From Bradysia coprophila (Eukaryota; Arthropoda; Insecta; Diptera; Sciaridae), in the NCBI RefSeq assembly GCF_014529535.1, contig NW_023503374.1:8239685-8303684 (forward strand): DNA of 64,000 nt, read 5' to 3'. The position numbers and the translations under genes were made by a program. How positions within the stretch are numbered: position 1 is the first letter of the stretch; each line of letters starts with the position of its first letter. Below are positions 43,752-55,449 of the stretch, in pieces. The notes beneath the pieces are model-generated. The model made no database searches. It was given only the letters and a program-made list of their open reading frames with translations, and was not told the DNA's origin.

Positions 43752-46155
43752 ATGCCTTCCAAAGAAGTAGCCAGACGGGGAAAAATTTGTATAGTACCTG
43801 TGTGCAAGGCTGTAAGTGCCGACGTCCCAGATCGGATATTCTTTCCTGTCCCTGAGAACAAACGAGAGAATTGGGTGGATAAAGTTGGAGGCGACATTAC
43901 ATCCATCAAACCAAACAAACGGCTGTTTTGTTGTGAAAACCACTTTGATGTAATGCGAGTTTGTTTACCATTTACGTTGAAGAGTGTTTCTGAACGTGTT
44001 TATTTTGGATTAGGTTAAACGGGACATTGTTGGATATGATTTTTACAAGCAATTCGGAGGTAGAATTAAGTTGGAAGATCATGCATATCCGTTCAAAAAT
44101 TTGGGTGATATCGTTGTACCTCCACCAGAAGTAAGTGGAAAGATAGTGTTTGATGGACAGCCGTGAAGAATTGATGAATTTCTGTTAATTTCACAGCGAC
44201 TGCCAATTACTATAGCACAACTGCCGAAAGCAAAACGAAACCATAAAGAGGAACCGTTGGATGATGTGAGTTCTTTTCATTTTAAACTGATGCTTAGGTT
44301 GAATTTTAAAAGCTTTCTTTCGTCGTCAGTCTGTGGATCCTCTGTCCATATCTGATGACAGAATAGTTGCAGATGAAGACGACAATGAATCGAGATGTGA
44401 TGATGATGGCAACAAATTTGATGCGGCCGATTCAGACACCGATACTGACCAAAAAATAGTTGAACCTTCGCGGAAAACACGGAGTGAGGAAATCGTTGTC
44501 GTAAGTGTTATGTGAAATGAGGATTAGCAAATTCGAACCGACCCCCTGAAAACGCATATTGTTAAGGTGAAAAGCAACAATGACAGTAAAATGATCTCAT
44601 TCCAGATACCTGAAGTGTACATAAACGACGAGACGATTGAAAATGGCTGTGGCGGAGACGATGCTGCTTGCAGTGTAAGCCTGAAACAATTTTAGTGCTA
44701 AGTTGATGTCCTTCAATAACGAAATAATGGTTGCAGGTAAAGTCAGATGATGATTCTGATTCAGATCCAGATCCATTCGACGGTGTTAAGAAGGAACAAC
44801 AAGATGACATCGAAACGAATCACGTCGATGATAGCGACGAAGATTCGATGGACAGTCAATTCGATTGTAGGAAATGTGGGAAAAGTTATTCATCAGCTAT
44901 ATCATTGCGCCGACACGAACAATCCGTTCATAAGTCCAAAAATGAACGGACAACTCGCAGTCAGAGAAAGTGTGAGACGCAATTAGACAATGCCGAGGAT
45001 AACGTAGATGATAACAAAACGATTTCATGTAGTGAATGTAGCGAAAGGTTTAGCACCAACGAAGAGTATTTAAGGCACAAAATTGTCCACAAAAAAACGT
45101 TCGAATGCGACGTTTGTCAGAAGGTATTTCAGTCGCGATTCCGCTTAAAAGTTCACTATCCGATGCACATGGAAGTCAAACCTTACTTGTGCGAAGTATG
45201 TTCGCGTCCATTCGCAAGGGCTACAAACTTGCGCAGACATCGTTATACGCACGTAACAGAGAAAAAATTCATATGCGACACGTGTGGTCGAGCATTTCCT
45301 GCAAAATTTTTGCTTCGATTGCACATGACCAAATCTCACACCGAAACTGCAACGGTGATGTGTTCGCAATGTTCGAAGATATTTTCGTCAACGACTCATC
45401 TAAAAGTGCACGTAAACGTGCATCATAGTGACGTCAATCCGTACAAGTGTGACGTGTGCAAGCTTCAGTTTAATCAGCCTTCCGCTTTGTTGCGTCATCG
45501 CAAACGTTTTCACGATCCGAATAGCTCTTTTCATTGTCAAGAGTGTCCGAAAAAGTTTACGCAACAAGTGGAATTGGAACGACACATGAAAACGCATCCG
45601 ATCAAACGGTCAATCATTCGGTGTGAAGACTGCGGAATAACGTTGTGTCGGGCCGATCGCCTAAAAGCTCACCGGCTCAAGCTTCATAATCCTGAATTCC
45701 CTTACAAGTGTGTGACTTGTCGCCAGACATTCCCGACTGAGATTTTATTAACGCAGCATGTTACGCGACTGCACGCACCGGAATACGAATACGTGTATAA
45801 GTGCATGCTATGTCCGAAGAAATTTAACCAGGAAGCTGCCCTAAAACGTCATGTCAAACTGCACACGGACATGAAAAAAAGTGTTCGCTGCGAATTGTGT
45901 GACGCTATATTGGGTCGTGCGGAACGTCTAAAAGCACACATGAGAGCGCTTCACAATCCCAACCATCCGTTCAAATGCGACACATGTCGGCAAACGTTTA
46001 AAGAACAGAAACTTCTCGATAGTCATATTGTGCAGGCACACAAACAGACAATTTTATGCGAGTTTTGCAACAAAGCATTCGGTAAACGTGACGGTCTGCG
46101 AAGGCACCTGCGTAGAATACACAGTGAGTTTCTATCATCCGAACAAACGAATTGA
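43752..46155 (+). CDS. THAP-domain plus 14 C2H2 zinc-finger protein (paralogue 1)
   Basis: Probable sequence-specific DNA-binding nuclear regulator. Exons: 43752-43949, 44014-44130, 44197-44265, 44330-44500, 44606-44674, 44737-46155; phase 0 junctions, 680 residues. The N-terminal THAP zinc module has CIVPVC, DRIFFPVPENKRENW and FCCENHFD, ending near the motif KLEDHAYP. Next comes a low-complexity acidic linker (DEDDNESRCDDD, DSDTDTD, SEEIVV), then 14 C2H2 fingers from FDCRKCGKSYSS to ILCEFCNKAFGKRDG, most with CxxC-x12-HxxxH or HxxxxH. Start at 43752 (AAAATGCC); the frame reaches no earlier ATG. The closest relative is the gene at 52261-54828, with the same exon layout. THAP domains are often derived from P-element-type transposases; the fusion to a long finger array is a regulatory protein, not a transposase. 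Intact. Confidence 0.93.
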
Positions 46156-46341
46156 TTTGATTGTAAAATAATAAGGAACCGGTAACATCACAAAATATAA
46201 AATCAAAAAAACCTCAAATAACTTTTGCGTTTTTGTGGCCAGGGCTCAGAAAATACATCACGTTCTCTCTCTATTGACAACGAAAAGGAATTTCTAATTT
46301 AATCAAATAAATAAATGTTCACGCGAGTAGATTACAGTACC

Positions 46342-46444
46342 AGTGAAGGAATTTGAAATCTCGTATCCAGATGAGAAAGTATCCGAGGGCTTCAGCCGAG
46401 GTACTTTGACTCATCGTGATACGAGATATCAAATTATTTCACGT
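46342..46444. repeat. Hairpin element with GGCTTCAGCC apex
   Basis: GTGAAGGAATTTGAAATCTC at the left pairs imperfectly with GAGATATCAAATTATTTCAC at the right; the loop contains GAGGGCTTCAGCCGAGG. Confidence 0.7.
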
Positions 46445-46449
46445 GTAAA

Positions 46450-47170
46450 GTATGGCGTTTTACTTTACGAGTAAGGGAAAGGGTAATGGCCACATTACCT
46501 CACTAGTAAAGTAATAGTAGATTACATTGGATGCTGCGGAGGTAGTTCATTACATGAGGGAAAATATCTATCATTGCAACCGACTAAAGGCTTTGCATGG
46601 CTGACTCTGTGGAAAATGTTTTTGGGACAAAATTCTGCGTCTGCAACGTTTGTTAAGAAATCTTCTGGTCACAATGTGGTTTTCGTAGTTTAAACTTTTA
46701 ACTTGGTTCAATGAATTTCACTTGCCATCCAAAAGACCAACGCCTCGAAATGATTTAAATATAGAAAAGGCAGCCATGTCTTGATATAATGACTAGATCA
46801 TTTATTTGTTTAAAGTTCTGCGTACTGTTTGATGCAAAATCTTTTACTTCCTTTGTTGTGGTGTAAGAGGACACTTTTGCAATTGTTCGTCAGATGGGAA
46901 AATTAAGGGAAAGTTCTTTATTATTATACTGGACATAAATGAAAATAAAATGTTGATGGGAGCTGCGGAAAATGAATTATACCGATTTCGGTTTCTAATT
47001 GGTTTTTTGAGAGAATTAAAAATGTAGAATGGGTCGCATATTCAAACAAAGAAATTTTTTTACTTTCTTTGTTTCGCCAATCTTCCGTTGCCAACGATAT
47101 GGAAGTATTTGGGAGAAAGTAATAGAAGTTCGATTTTGTGAACTTTCATTTTGATGGGCATGAACAGATC
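46450..47170. other. Gene-free interval
   Basis: No gene. 46505-46560 (TAATAGTAGATTACATTGG, TTCATTACATGAGGG) resembles the arm of the hairpin at 62525-62815. Confidence 0.5.
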
Positions 47171-47176
47171 AGCAGC

Positions 47177-47238
47177 ATTTTGTAATAACCATGTTTAAAG
47201 ACATTTTTTAAATGGTAGAAACTTGGTTATTACAAAAT
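47177..47238. repeat. Hairpin with 15-bp perfect arms
   Basis: ATTTTGTAATAACCA (47177-47191) and its complement TGGTTATTACAAAAT (47224-47238). A second, longer imperfect inverted repeat occupies about 47630-47750 (TACCAATGGGACAAATGATG / CATCATTTACCCCATGGCCA). Confidence 0.85.
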
Positions 47239-47754
47239 GGTGTCCGATATATTTAAATGTTCCTCAAATAAACAAATTGGTCGATACTTTGATGTTTTTA
47301 AGAAATTTCATAAGAAGGCTCCAATTTAGCACTTTTGTGCTCTTTCTTAATGCCTCACAGCATTTAGATAAATAATATCCACCAAAATCATGATTCTCGA
47401 TAGGTTTTGAAAATAACTTCCTTTTCTTTGTGAAAAAATAGCTCTAAGGTATTTACCACGTCGTCACAAAAATGATTTGTTTGAAGAATTTTGTCCTAAG
47501 CTACTTTTAACCAGAGGTGTTTTACACTATTTTATCACTTGAGAGTAGATATATTGAGATAAACAGTTTTGCACTAGAGGAATAAATGCAATTTTATCGT
47601 TCTAGGCAAATAATAGTACATTTCTTACCAATGGGACAAATGATGAAAATGGTACTTCTTGTGGCAAATTTGCCGATCAAGGTGTAGCCAAGGTCTGTAA
47701 GCACACAAGAAGTCATATTTCCATCATTTACCCCATGGCCAAGTAAGGTATTTT

Positions 47755-48726
47755 TGTTGGATTATGAATAATCGTAATAATCAAGCATTCGGTCTTTAAG
47801 TCAAGAGTGCCTTGAAGAAAAGATTTTCAGTTAGTGTGTTTCTACTACTGGAACTGTTTGATGGCATTTTAATAAATTCTTTAAATTTTGTACCTGTCCT
47901 TGTTTGTCCATTGTTCCTGGAATTAACGGAAAACTAACAGGTTATGGGCCCAGGGAACGCAATGTGAAATTGAGTTACTGAGGAAATATCGTAGAATCGA
48001 CTTTGGAACTGGAAGTGACCGTAGATGCTGGAAATTTCGTACGGGAAATGGTAGAAATGGTCATGGGTACTGGAAAAAAGTCGTGGTGCGGTCATGGCAG
48101 GAATTGAAGTTATCATGGCGAAGAATTGATCATGGATTCGAATTGATCATGATAGAAATTGAATTGACCAACGGTACTGGAATATAAACGATACTGAAAC
48201 CTGCGCGCAGACCGGCATTTGTGAGATAATCGGAATTAACGTCTGGAACATGAATTGACAAACAATTGGAATTGGAAACGATCAGCATTGTTATTATAGA
48301 ACCATCGGAATTGAATGCACGATTATAAGGGAAATACAGAGGGCTTGATGTTACGGTATCAGTGGTGTTGGGAGTGGGATCTATTTGCCATAGTCCAGCT
48401 GGTACGGAATTTATCTAGTGATTGGAAAGTGAAATTATCGAATGATTGAAGTCATTTGTTTATATTCATAACAAATTTTGTTTACGTTGATGTTAAGGGA
48501 GCGCAATTACGAATACTAGATATATTACGATTAAGGGGGTGTGTTGGATTATGAATAATCGTAATAATCAAGCATTCGGCCTTTAAGTCAAGAGTGCCTT
48601 GAAGAAAAGATTTTCAGTTAGTGTGTTTCTACTACTGGAACTGTTTGGTTGTACTTTAATAAATTCTTTAAATTTTGTACCTGTCCTTGTTTGTCCATTG
48701 TTCCTGGAATTAACGGAAAACTAACA
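47755..48726 (+). mobile_element. Copia-type TRIM: miniature LTR retrotransposon with 185-bp LTRs
   Basis: Direct repeats 47755-47939 and 48542-48726 (185 bp each, about 95% identical) begin TGTTGGATTATG and end AAAACTAACA. A 5-bp target duplication ATTTT flanks the element. Directly after the 5' LTR is GGTTATGGGCCCAG, complementary to the anticodon arm of initiator methionine tRNA, the half-tRNA primer site used by Copia. Just before the 3' LTR is a purine run (TTAAGGGGGTG). The 602-bp interior has no gag or pol and is made of GGAATTGA/GATCATGG-like words. It must therefore move with enzymes supplied elsewhere. Confidence 0.93.
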
Positions 48727-48826
48727 ATTTTACCTCCTATGTGAGCGAAAATTCATTTTTCGCAGGGGGCTTGCAAAAGAAAAATTCACTTTCGCCGCAC
48801 TTAAGAGGTAAAATAAACTATATAAG

Positions 48827-48896
48827 TGTGCGGAAAATCATTGTTTTGACTCGTGTGGTTGACTCCACACTCTTCAAAACAACGATTTTCCGCACA
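48827..48896. repeat. Hairpin with TGTGCGGAAAATC arms
   Basis: TGTGCGGAAAATCATTGTTT pairs with AAACAACGATTTTCCGCACA; the apex GTGTGGTTGACTCCACAC is a second small hairpin. Just upstream, 48728-48816 is bounded by TTTTACCTC / GAGGTAAAAT. Confidence 0.85.
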
Positions 48897-49319
48897 AGTA
48901 TGGAATCTAATATTATTCAGAAACTTGAGGTAAAGTTGTAAATTTAACTTTACCTTACGTTTTTGAATAAAATACTTTATGTTTCTGCTGGAATATTTGG
49001 TTATCCACTTGGTAGGCTATATTTCTCGTCTTAGGCTCAAGATACAAGCTTGTTACTCGTAGATAACCAAATTTTTACACTGATCCTTATTACTTTACTT
49101 CATCCGTTATATTATATAAAGCCACATTACGTACTCCGGGTGTTTTTCGTTTCTGGCGATAACTGATCGGATGACTAATCAGCTTTTGTGACAACTTCAA
49201 TGACCATATACTATGAGGGCAACATCACCAAAGGGCGTTACCACAGTATTTCAGGAACTGTGAATTTTTCCCTTTTTGTATGCCAAAAATCATCAAAATT
49301 GGTCGAGTGGGTAATATAT

Positions 49320-49709
49320 ATTATGCACCTGTTGCCAAGACTGGTATTTTGACGTGTAGGACATTATTGCCCTAGCCGAAGGCGTGGGTCATAATGCCTA
49401 CACGTCAAAATAACAGTCTGGCAATAGGTGCGGTGCATATCATATTTTATCTGTCGAGAACAGATATATCGAGATAAACAAAAACTCCATAGAGGGAATA
49501 TTTTTATCTGTCTAGAACGATAATCTCGAGCTTATCCCTCTAGGGAGTTTTTGTTTATCTCGATATATCTGTTCTCGACAGATAAAATATGATATGCACC
49601 TATTGCCAGACTGTTTTTTTGACGTGTAGGCATTATGGCCCACGCCTTCGGCTAGGGCAGTAATGTCCTACACGTCAAAATATCAATCTTGGCAACAGGT
49701 GCATAATAA
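49320..49709. repeat. Nested 390-bp palindrome 0.2 kb upstream of the protease gene
   Basis: Outer arms (ATTATGCACCTGTTGCCAAG / CTTGGCAACAGGTGCATAAT), each containing its own hairpin (TTTTGACGTGTAGG...CCTACACGTCAAAA with apex AGCCGAAGGCG), surround an inner 56-bp perfect arm pair (49433-49488 with 49544-49599, GTGCATATCATATTTTATCT...). So hairpins lie within a palindrome. Confidence 0.93.
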
Positions 49710-49870
49710 CAACTTTGTTAAACTTATTATCGATTACGTCGGAATGCGCCACGTATAATTATCCGATTAATTATCATAGACTTAATGTAATTACGCTACA
49801 AATTACAGCGATTGAAAGTGATTTTGATTGTGAATCATCAATAATGCATAGGTTGGACTACTTTTCAACA

Positions 49871-49877
49871 TATAAAA
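49871..49877 (+). promoter_or_regulatory. TATA box candidate of the protease gene
   Basis: TATAAAA 50 bp before the start codon at 49927, leaving a very short 5' leader. Confidence 0.6.
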
Positions 49878-49926
49878 GGCTTGAAATGAACGACAATTAC
49901 ATTAGTATTAGAGCTGTTACCGAACA

Positions 49927-51096
49927 ATGAAATTGTTTCTAAGTTTTTTAATCATATTTTTGTCACTCGATCCTGCTGCGTTTGCTGATGGAGGTGGTGA
50001 ATCGAAAGCCAATGTAGGTGGCGAATCGAAAGTTAATGGAGGTGGTGACACGAAAGTCGATGGAGGTGGTGACTCCAAAATCGATGGAGGTAGTTCATCG
50101 AGAATCTATGGAGGATATAAAATTGATATTACTGCCGCGCCTTGGATGGCCTATATTCAGTACAATAAAAAGTCAAGCTATTCATTTTGTGGTGGAACCA
50201 TCGTCAATCAAATGTTCATCCTAACTGCTGCACATTGTAACTTTATCAATATTTATCACAATTGGTCGTTTAATTTAAATATTTGTCAGGTGCTTATACG
50301 GAAGTACGGGGTGGTTTACGAAAGAACAACGCTTCACAATACGTAGTTAGAATAGGCTCGTCAAACAGGAGCCAAGGAGGTAGTGTTTACAAGGTAGCTA
50401 AAGTGATACCTCACCCAAGCTATGAGCCAGTTGATATGCCTCACGATGTGGCTCTTCTAAAACTTACAAAGAAGATTACATACAACAAAAGAACCGTGAA
50501 GAACGTACATCTGGACCGTAACAATGGAGCGTACAAAGCTGGAGAAAAGGTGTCGAGTATGGGATGGGGGGAAAATCCAGAAAATCCTAAAACACTAAAC
50601 ATCTACAAAGTTTCCTTGAAAATTGTTGACACAGCACAGTGTGCTAGGTCATATCGCGATTCAGCGACCGGATATAAAAAACATAAAATTTGCGCTTTAG
50701 GACCTAAACCTAAAAATGGTGACGTATGTGAGGTGAGATGGGTTATATAAAGTTATGCTCTAAACTACCCAAAATTGAAAAATTCTTTTATATTAGGGGG
50801 ACTCAGGTGGACCACTTTTGCATGGAAATCAACAAATTGGAGTAGTTTCATATGGAGGAGATTGTCCTCAAAAAAATGGAGAACGTTCACCTGGCGTCTA
50901 TGCTAAAATTGCAGACAATCTGGCTTGGATCAAGAAAGTAATTTCTGGATCCAAAGAACAAGATGACGACGAAGATAGCGACGAAGACAAAGTCGAAGAT
51001 GAAGATAATGACGAAGACAAACATAAAGACGAAGAAGATAAAGACGAAGATAAGGCCAAAGACGAAGATAAAGACAAAGACGAAGAAAATTGTTGA
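49927..51096 (+). CDS. Secreted trypsin-like serine protease (S1A) with repeat propeptide and acidic tail
   Basis: Endopeptidase predicted to cut after Arg/Lys. Exons: 49927-50236, 50290-50732, 50797-51096; 350 residues. Signal peptide MKLFLSFLIIFLSLDPAAFA. The propeptide (about residues 21-58) is four or five copies of a ten-residue unit of the type DGGGDSKVNG. The activation cleavage is at SSSR|IYGG, where family members usually start IVGG. Catalytic residues: His about 103 in LTAAHC, Asp about 156 in PHDVALL, Ser about 254 in GDSGGPL; Asp six residues before the Ser (DVCEGDSGG) marks trypsin specificity. After the last catalytic block (PGVYAKIADNLAWIKKVI) comes a roughly 45-residue tail of Asp/Glu/Lys repeats ending in NC, not typical of digestive trypsins. 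Start at 49927 is set by the signal peptide and TATA box. Intact; lies between two THAP-finger paralogues but is unrelated to them. Confidence 0.94.
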
Positions 51097-51215
51097 TCAT
51101 AGTAAAATTGAAGTGTCTATATGCATGGCACTGCTTCTAGCATTAACACTGAATTACCAAACGTCTAATTTGGACACTCTTGGAGCTGCTTGTTTAACCT
51201 CTTATATCGAAACAA

Positions 51216-51221
51216 AATAAA
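51216..51221 (+). terminator. Poly(A) signal of the protease gene
   Basis: AATAAA about 120 nt after the stop at 51094-51096. Confidence 0.6.
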
Positions 51222-51562
51222 CGTAGAGCCTACTGTGCCTTCATCAGCCTCCGAATATATTCTAATACATTCTATGTTAATGCTAGGAGCATTGCTATTC
51301 CTACTTGCCTGAAATTGTAGACTATAAGCAAGCATTCAAATAAATACAGTGCATAGTATACACGCTGTTGGTTCAATGAGATTTATCGTAGCCATGAGTT
51401 CAAATATCAAAAGGTCCCTCTTATCTTACCTTATGCCAATCACTGTTGGCGAGACAACTAGATTGATCGAATTGCAATTGTGTTCTTCATCACGTTTTTC
51501 AATGGATTCATAAAGAAATCATTTTGTAGACCCTTTATGGCATTTAGTGTCTTTTACCGTTA

Positions 51563-52083
51563 GTTTAAACCAAGGTAAATATAATGAGGAGGTAATGCCA
51601 TTCAGACGCGCGGCCTAGCACATAAGTTCGATGCCAATGACATCTTTTTTTGTAAATGGTTGACTACGATTTACTTGTATTTCACAAACATATTTTCACT
51701 ATCTCACAACAGATGACCCGACCTTCTATTCCATCTTTTGCTTTCAACGAAGGGATGAGATGGCGTTTGTATCGAACTTTCGTGCCACCGCGCATCTGAT
51801 TCGGTTATATATGGCATTACCTAGGTAATGCCATTCAGACGCGCGGCCTAGCACATAAGTTCGATGCCAATGACATCTTTTTTTCTTAAATGGTTGACTA
51901 CGATTTACTTGTATTTCACAAACATATTTTCACTATCTCACAACAGATGACCCGACCTTCTATTCCATTTTTTGCTTTCAACGAAGGGATGAGATGGCGT
52001 TTGTATCGAACTTTCGTGCCACCGCACATCTGATTCGGTTATATATGGCATTACCTCCTCACTATATTTACCTTGGTTTAAAC
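51563..52083. mobile_element. Dimeric MITE with GTTTAAACCAAGG termini
   Basis: Outer inverted repeats GTTTAAACCAAGGTAAATAT (51563) and its complement ending 52083. Inside are two direct copies of a 233-bp unit starting GGTAATGCCATTCAGACGCG (51591 and 51824) that meet at the palindrome TGGCATTACCTAGGTAATGCCA's core (CATTACCTAGGTAATG). The copies are almost identical. A fragment of the same family is at 12730-12760. Confidence 0.88.
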
Positions 52084-52260
52084 TTTCATAATCCATTGCT
52101 GATTGCAACGACATCTCTATAAATGTCTCAAGAAATAAACTTAAATTTCTCTCTTTTTTCAATGCTCTCCATCCTCTCTCTCTGTTGATGACTGTTGACT
52201 TGTCAAACTTGTCAAAATACGTGTTTCACACACAAAAAAAAGTAAAATTTCAACTGAAAA

Positions 52261-54828
52261 ATGCCGTCGACAGAAAAATGCAAAACGTGTATGGTTCCCG
52301 TATGCAGAGCCGACAACTCTGCCTTCCCCGATCGAATATTCTTTACGGTACCGGAAGCTAAAAAAAGGCGCTGGTTGGAAATCGTTGGTCAACACAGTGA
52401 CTATGTTGACCCAAAGGAACGACTGTTTTGCTGTGAAAATCATTTCAGTGTACGGTTGATTTGCTTCATTTATTTACTTGCACTCCACAAATGCCAGTCT
52501 TTCTCATTTATAGACAAAACGGGACATAGTCGGTTATCATTTCTACAAAGTGTTCGGCGGCAGGATAAAATTGGAAGATCATGCTTATCCCTGCAAGAAT
52601 TTGGGAGAAAAGAAATTTACTCCGCCGTGTCGAGTGAGTATATTAATAAAATGGACGAAAACATTTACAAAATTAACAAGCTCGATTCTATTTGGCTCCT
52701 TGTAGATACCAATAATTACTACAGAGCCTACAAAACCACAAGAAAATGATGAGCCTGGTGCCGACGATGTAATTCAATATGATTCACTGATTGTTTGTTT
52801 ACTATACGACACTAACATGCAATCCTTCCATAGTCCTTAGATCCACTTGCAACTGTAAATGATTCTGACCGCGGGGAAGATTCAGATTGTGCTAACAATG
52901 ATACTGGTTTCGATATCGACCAATATTCAGAAGATGACGAAGAAGCGAAGATCGACCCATCCAAGAAACCGTCTGCGGTATCGAGAAGTGAAGAAATTGT
53001 TGTTGTAAGTGAATTGTTTGCGTTCACTCTGCGGCAGAGTCGAACTAGATGTCTCTAGAAGCTGTGATTTAATTTAGTGACCAAAGACTAATACGAATGT
53101 GTATTGACACTTAGAGATGTCTTCTGGCTAAAGATTGCAGCGTTTGAGTAGTTATTTTCACTTGAAGCGTTCGGTTGTTGCTGAAATCTTCGGTCAAAAA
53201 TATTCTTCAGTTTTTGGTCACTCTATTGAGTCGCTTCAAACTATACAAGGGTAGACGAGATGCTCAAATTATTAAAATTTCAGACATCTGATGTCTATCC
53301 TATGGAGAACGTTGACGACGTTGACGACGGTGACGACTTCAGCGACAGCGATGATTTTCCATTGAAGGTAAAGTTGATAATTTTGAAGAAAATAGAAAGT
53401 TTATTTAACGACTACCGTACCCGGCAGGCCGTAAAGACCGAAAAGAAGTCCAATTCGGATGTGTCCACCAGTAAAAAGGCCAAAGTGAGCAAAGCTGATG
53501 TGGGCGATAGCAGCAGTTCGAACCGATACAATTGCTCGCAATGTCCAAAGAATTTGTCATCGTCCAGATCATTGAAACGGCACATCAAAACCTTTCACGT
53601 TGATCAGAAGCCGCGCACTATTTCGTGTCCGGAATGTAAGGAAACGTTTTTGGTTCGAGAAGATTACATCAAACACAAAGCGACGCACAAAAAGACTATT
53701 GAATGCGATGTCTGCGAAAAGACATTTCGAACTCGGTTTCTGCTCAAATCACATTACGTGCAGCACCTCAACGAAAAGCCATTTCTGTGCGAAATTTGCT
53801 CGCGTCCATTTGCACGGATGGCCACACTACAGAAGCATAGATTCACTCATGTAACTGAGAAGACACACATGTGCGAAGAGTGCGGCAAAGCGTTCTCTGC
53901 AAATTTCCTACTGAAGCAACATGTACACCAATACCATACCAACAACACCACCGTTATGTGTTCGTCATGTTCGAAAACCTTTTCATCGACGGCTCTGTTA
54001 AACATTCACATCAAGGCTTATCACGATGAGGTCAACCCATACGAATGTGAGATTTGTCACATGCATTTCAAACATCCGTCCGCTTTGTTGCGTCATCGAA
54101 AACGTTTTCACGATCCGAGGAGTTCGTACCCTTGCGAAATGTGTCCGAAAAAGTTTTCAAAACTGGAGATGCTGGAACGCCACATGAAAACACATCCGAA
54201 CAGACCCATGACTCTTGATTCAAAATTGAAACTAAAGGACAAGGTCCAAAAAATTGTCGAAAAGCCGGTGTTCAAATGCGACGAATGTGGCATCACACTC
54301 TGTCGGCCAGATCGTTTAAGAGCGCACCTGGCCAGTCTCCACAATCCGAAAAACCCGCACAGATGCGTTACGTGCCGTCAGACATTTCCAACCGAGATGT
54401 TGATGAACCAGCATGTAATGCGATTGCACGCACCTGAGCATGAATACATTTACAAATGCCACATATGCCCGAAGAAATATAATCAAGAAGCGGCGTTAAA
54501 GCGGCATGTCAAATTGCATACGGATCCAAAGAAACCGGTCAGATGTGAATTGTGTGGCAAGGTACTGGGCCGACCGAATCGATTGAAGCCGCACATGAGA
54601 GCGCTTCACAATCCCGACAATCTCCACAAATGCCCCGTTTGTCACCAAACGTTCCGTGAACAAAAAATGCTGGACAGTCACACTACTCAAATGCACGAGC
54701 AAACGATACTATGCCAGTATTGTGCCAAGTCGTTTGGCAAACACGAAGGATTGCTACAACATATTCGCAGGAATCACAGCGATTTGCTGTCAATTGGAAA
54801 AGAAATTAAGATGGAGACTGATGATTAA
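52261..54828 (+). CDS. THAP-domain plus 14 C2H2 zinc-finger protein (paralogue 2)
   Basis: Probable DNA-binding regulator. Exons: 52261-52449, 52514-52633, 52706-52768, 52834-53004, 53284-53367, 53428-54828 (675 residues). The last intron (60 nt, 53368-53427) is open in frame, so without splicing the product is 695. I favour splicing because paralogue 1 has an intron at the same place. The THAP module has CMVPVC, DRIFFTVPEAKKRRW, FCCENHFS and KLEDHAYP. The acidic linker (DDVDDGDDFSDSDD) and SRSEEIVV are shared with paralogue 1. Fourteen C2H2 fingers run from YNCSQCPKNLSS to ILCQYCAKSFGKHEG; finger-by-finger order matches paralogue 1 (for example HPSALLRHRKRFH, CGITLCRPDRL, CVTCRQTFPTE). Exon 4 is 171 nt in both genes. 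Intact; a local gene duplicate. Confidence 0.93.
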
Positions 54829-55245
54829 TTGAATATATTCGTTCTAAGGTTTGCGTATTTGATTGTAAAATTAAAATTTTAGGAAAATAATTTGTTTGTC
54901 CGAATTAAAATTGACCTTGAGATAGTATAGTAGAGATGTAATTCTTTCCCCTCAATGTTTTGTGGATGTTTGCGAATACAAAATTTTGAGTATAACTGGA
55001 ATGATGGGACAACCATGCCTTTGTCAACACGATTATCTTATTCATCAGCTGTATTTTGCTGTGAAGCCAGACCGAAACATTTTAATCAGCCCTATTTGAA
55101 AGCGATGCTAGACCAATTTTTCTCGTTTCTATACTTTTTATTACAAATTAAGTTTGTTCCAATATTTTTATTACAGAAAATTAGCGGTCGTAGTGCAGTA
55201 AACTTTATGGTTTCGTCGGTTTTGTATAAAAGCGTACAGTTCTAG

Positions 55246-55447
55246 CACGGCAGAGTAAAATAAACCAGGCAGGAGCGGTTCATTTTCGAAACGTCAAATA
55301 AGGGACCTAATACACTGGATGAAAATGAACTCAAATGAACACTGACATAAATTGAAAAAATTTGCTCGCAAAAAATATAGGGCTACTAGATCATTCAGGT
55401 CCCTGGTCAAATCTGCGCTCCTGCCTGGTTAACTTTACTCTGTCGTG
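55246..55447. mobile_element. MITE with CACGGCAGAGTAAA ends
   Basis: Inverted ends CACGGCAGAGTAAAATAAAC and CAGGCAGGAGCG against CGCTCCTGCCTG and TTTACTCTGTCGTG; 202 bp. A 7-bp direct repeat GTTCTAG flanks it on both sides. Family not assigned. Confidence 0.82.
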
Positions 55448-55449
55448 GT

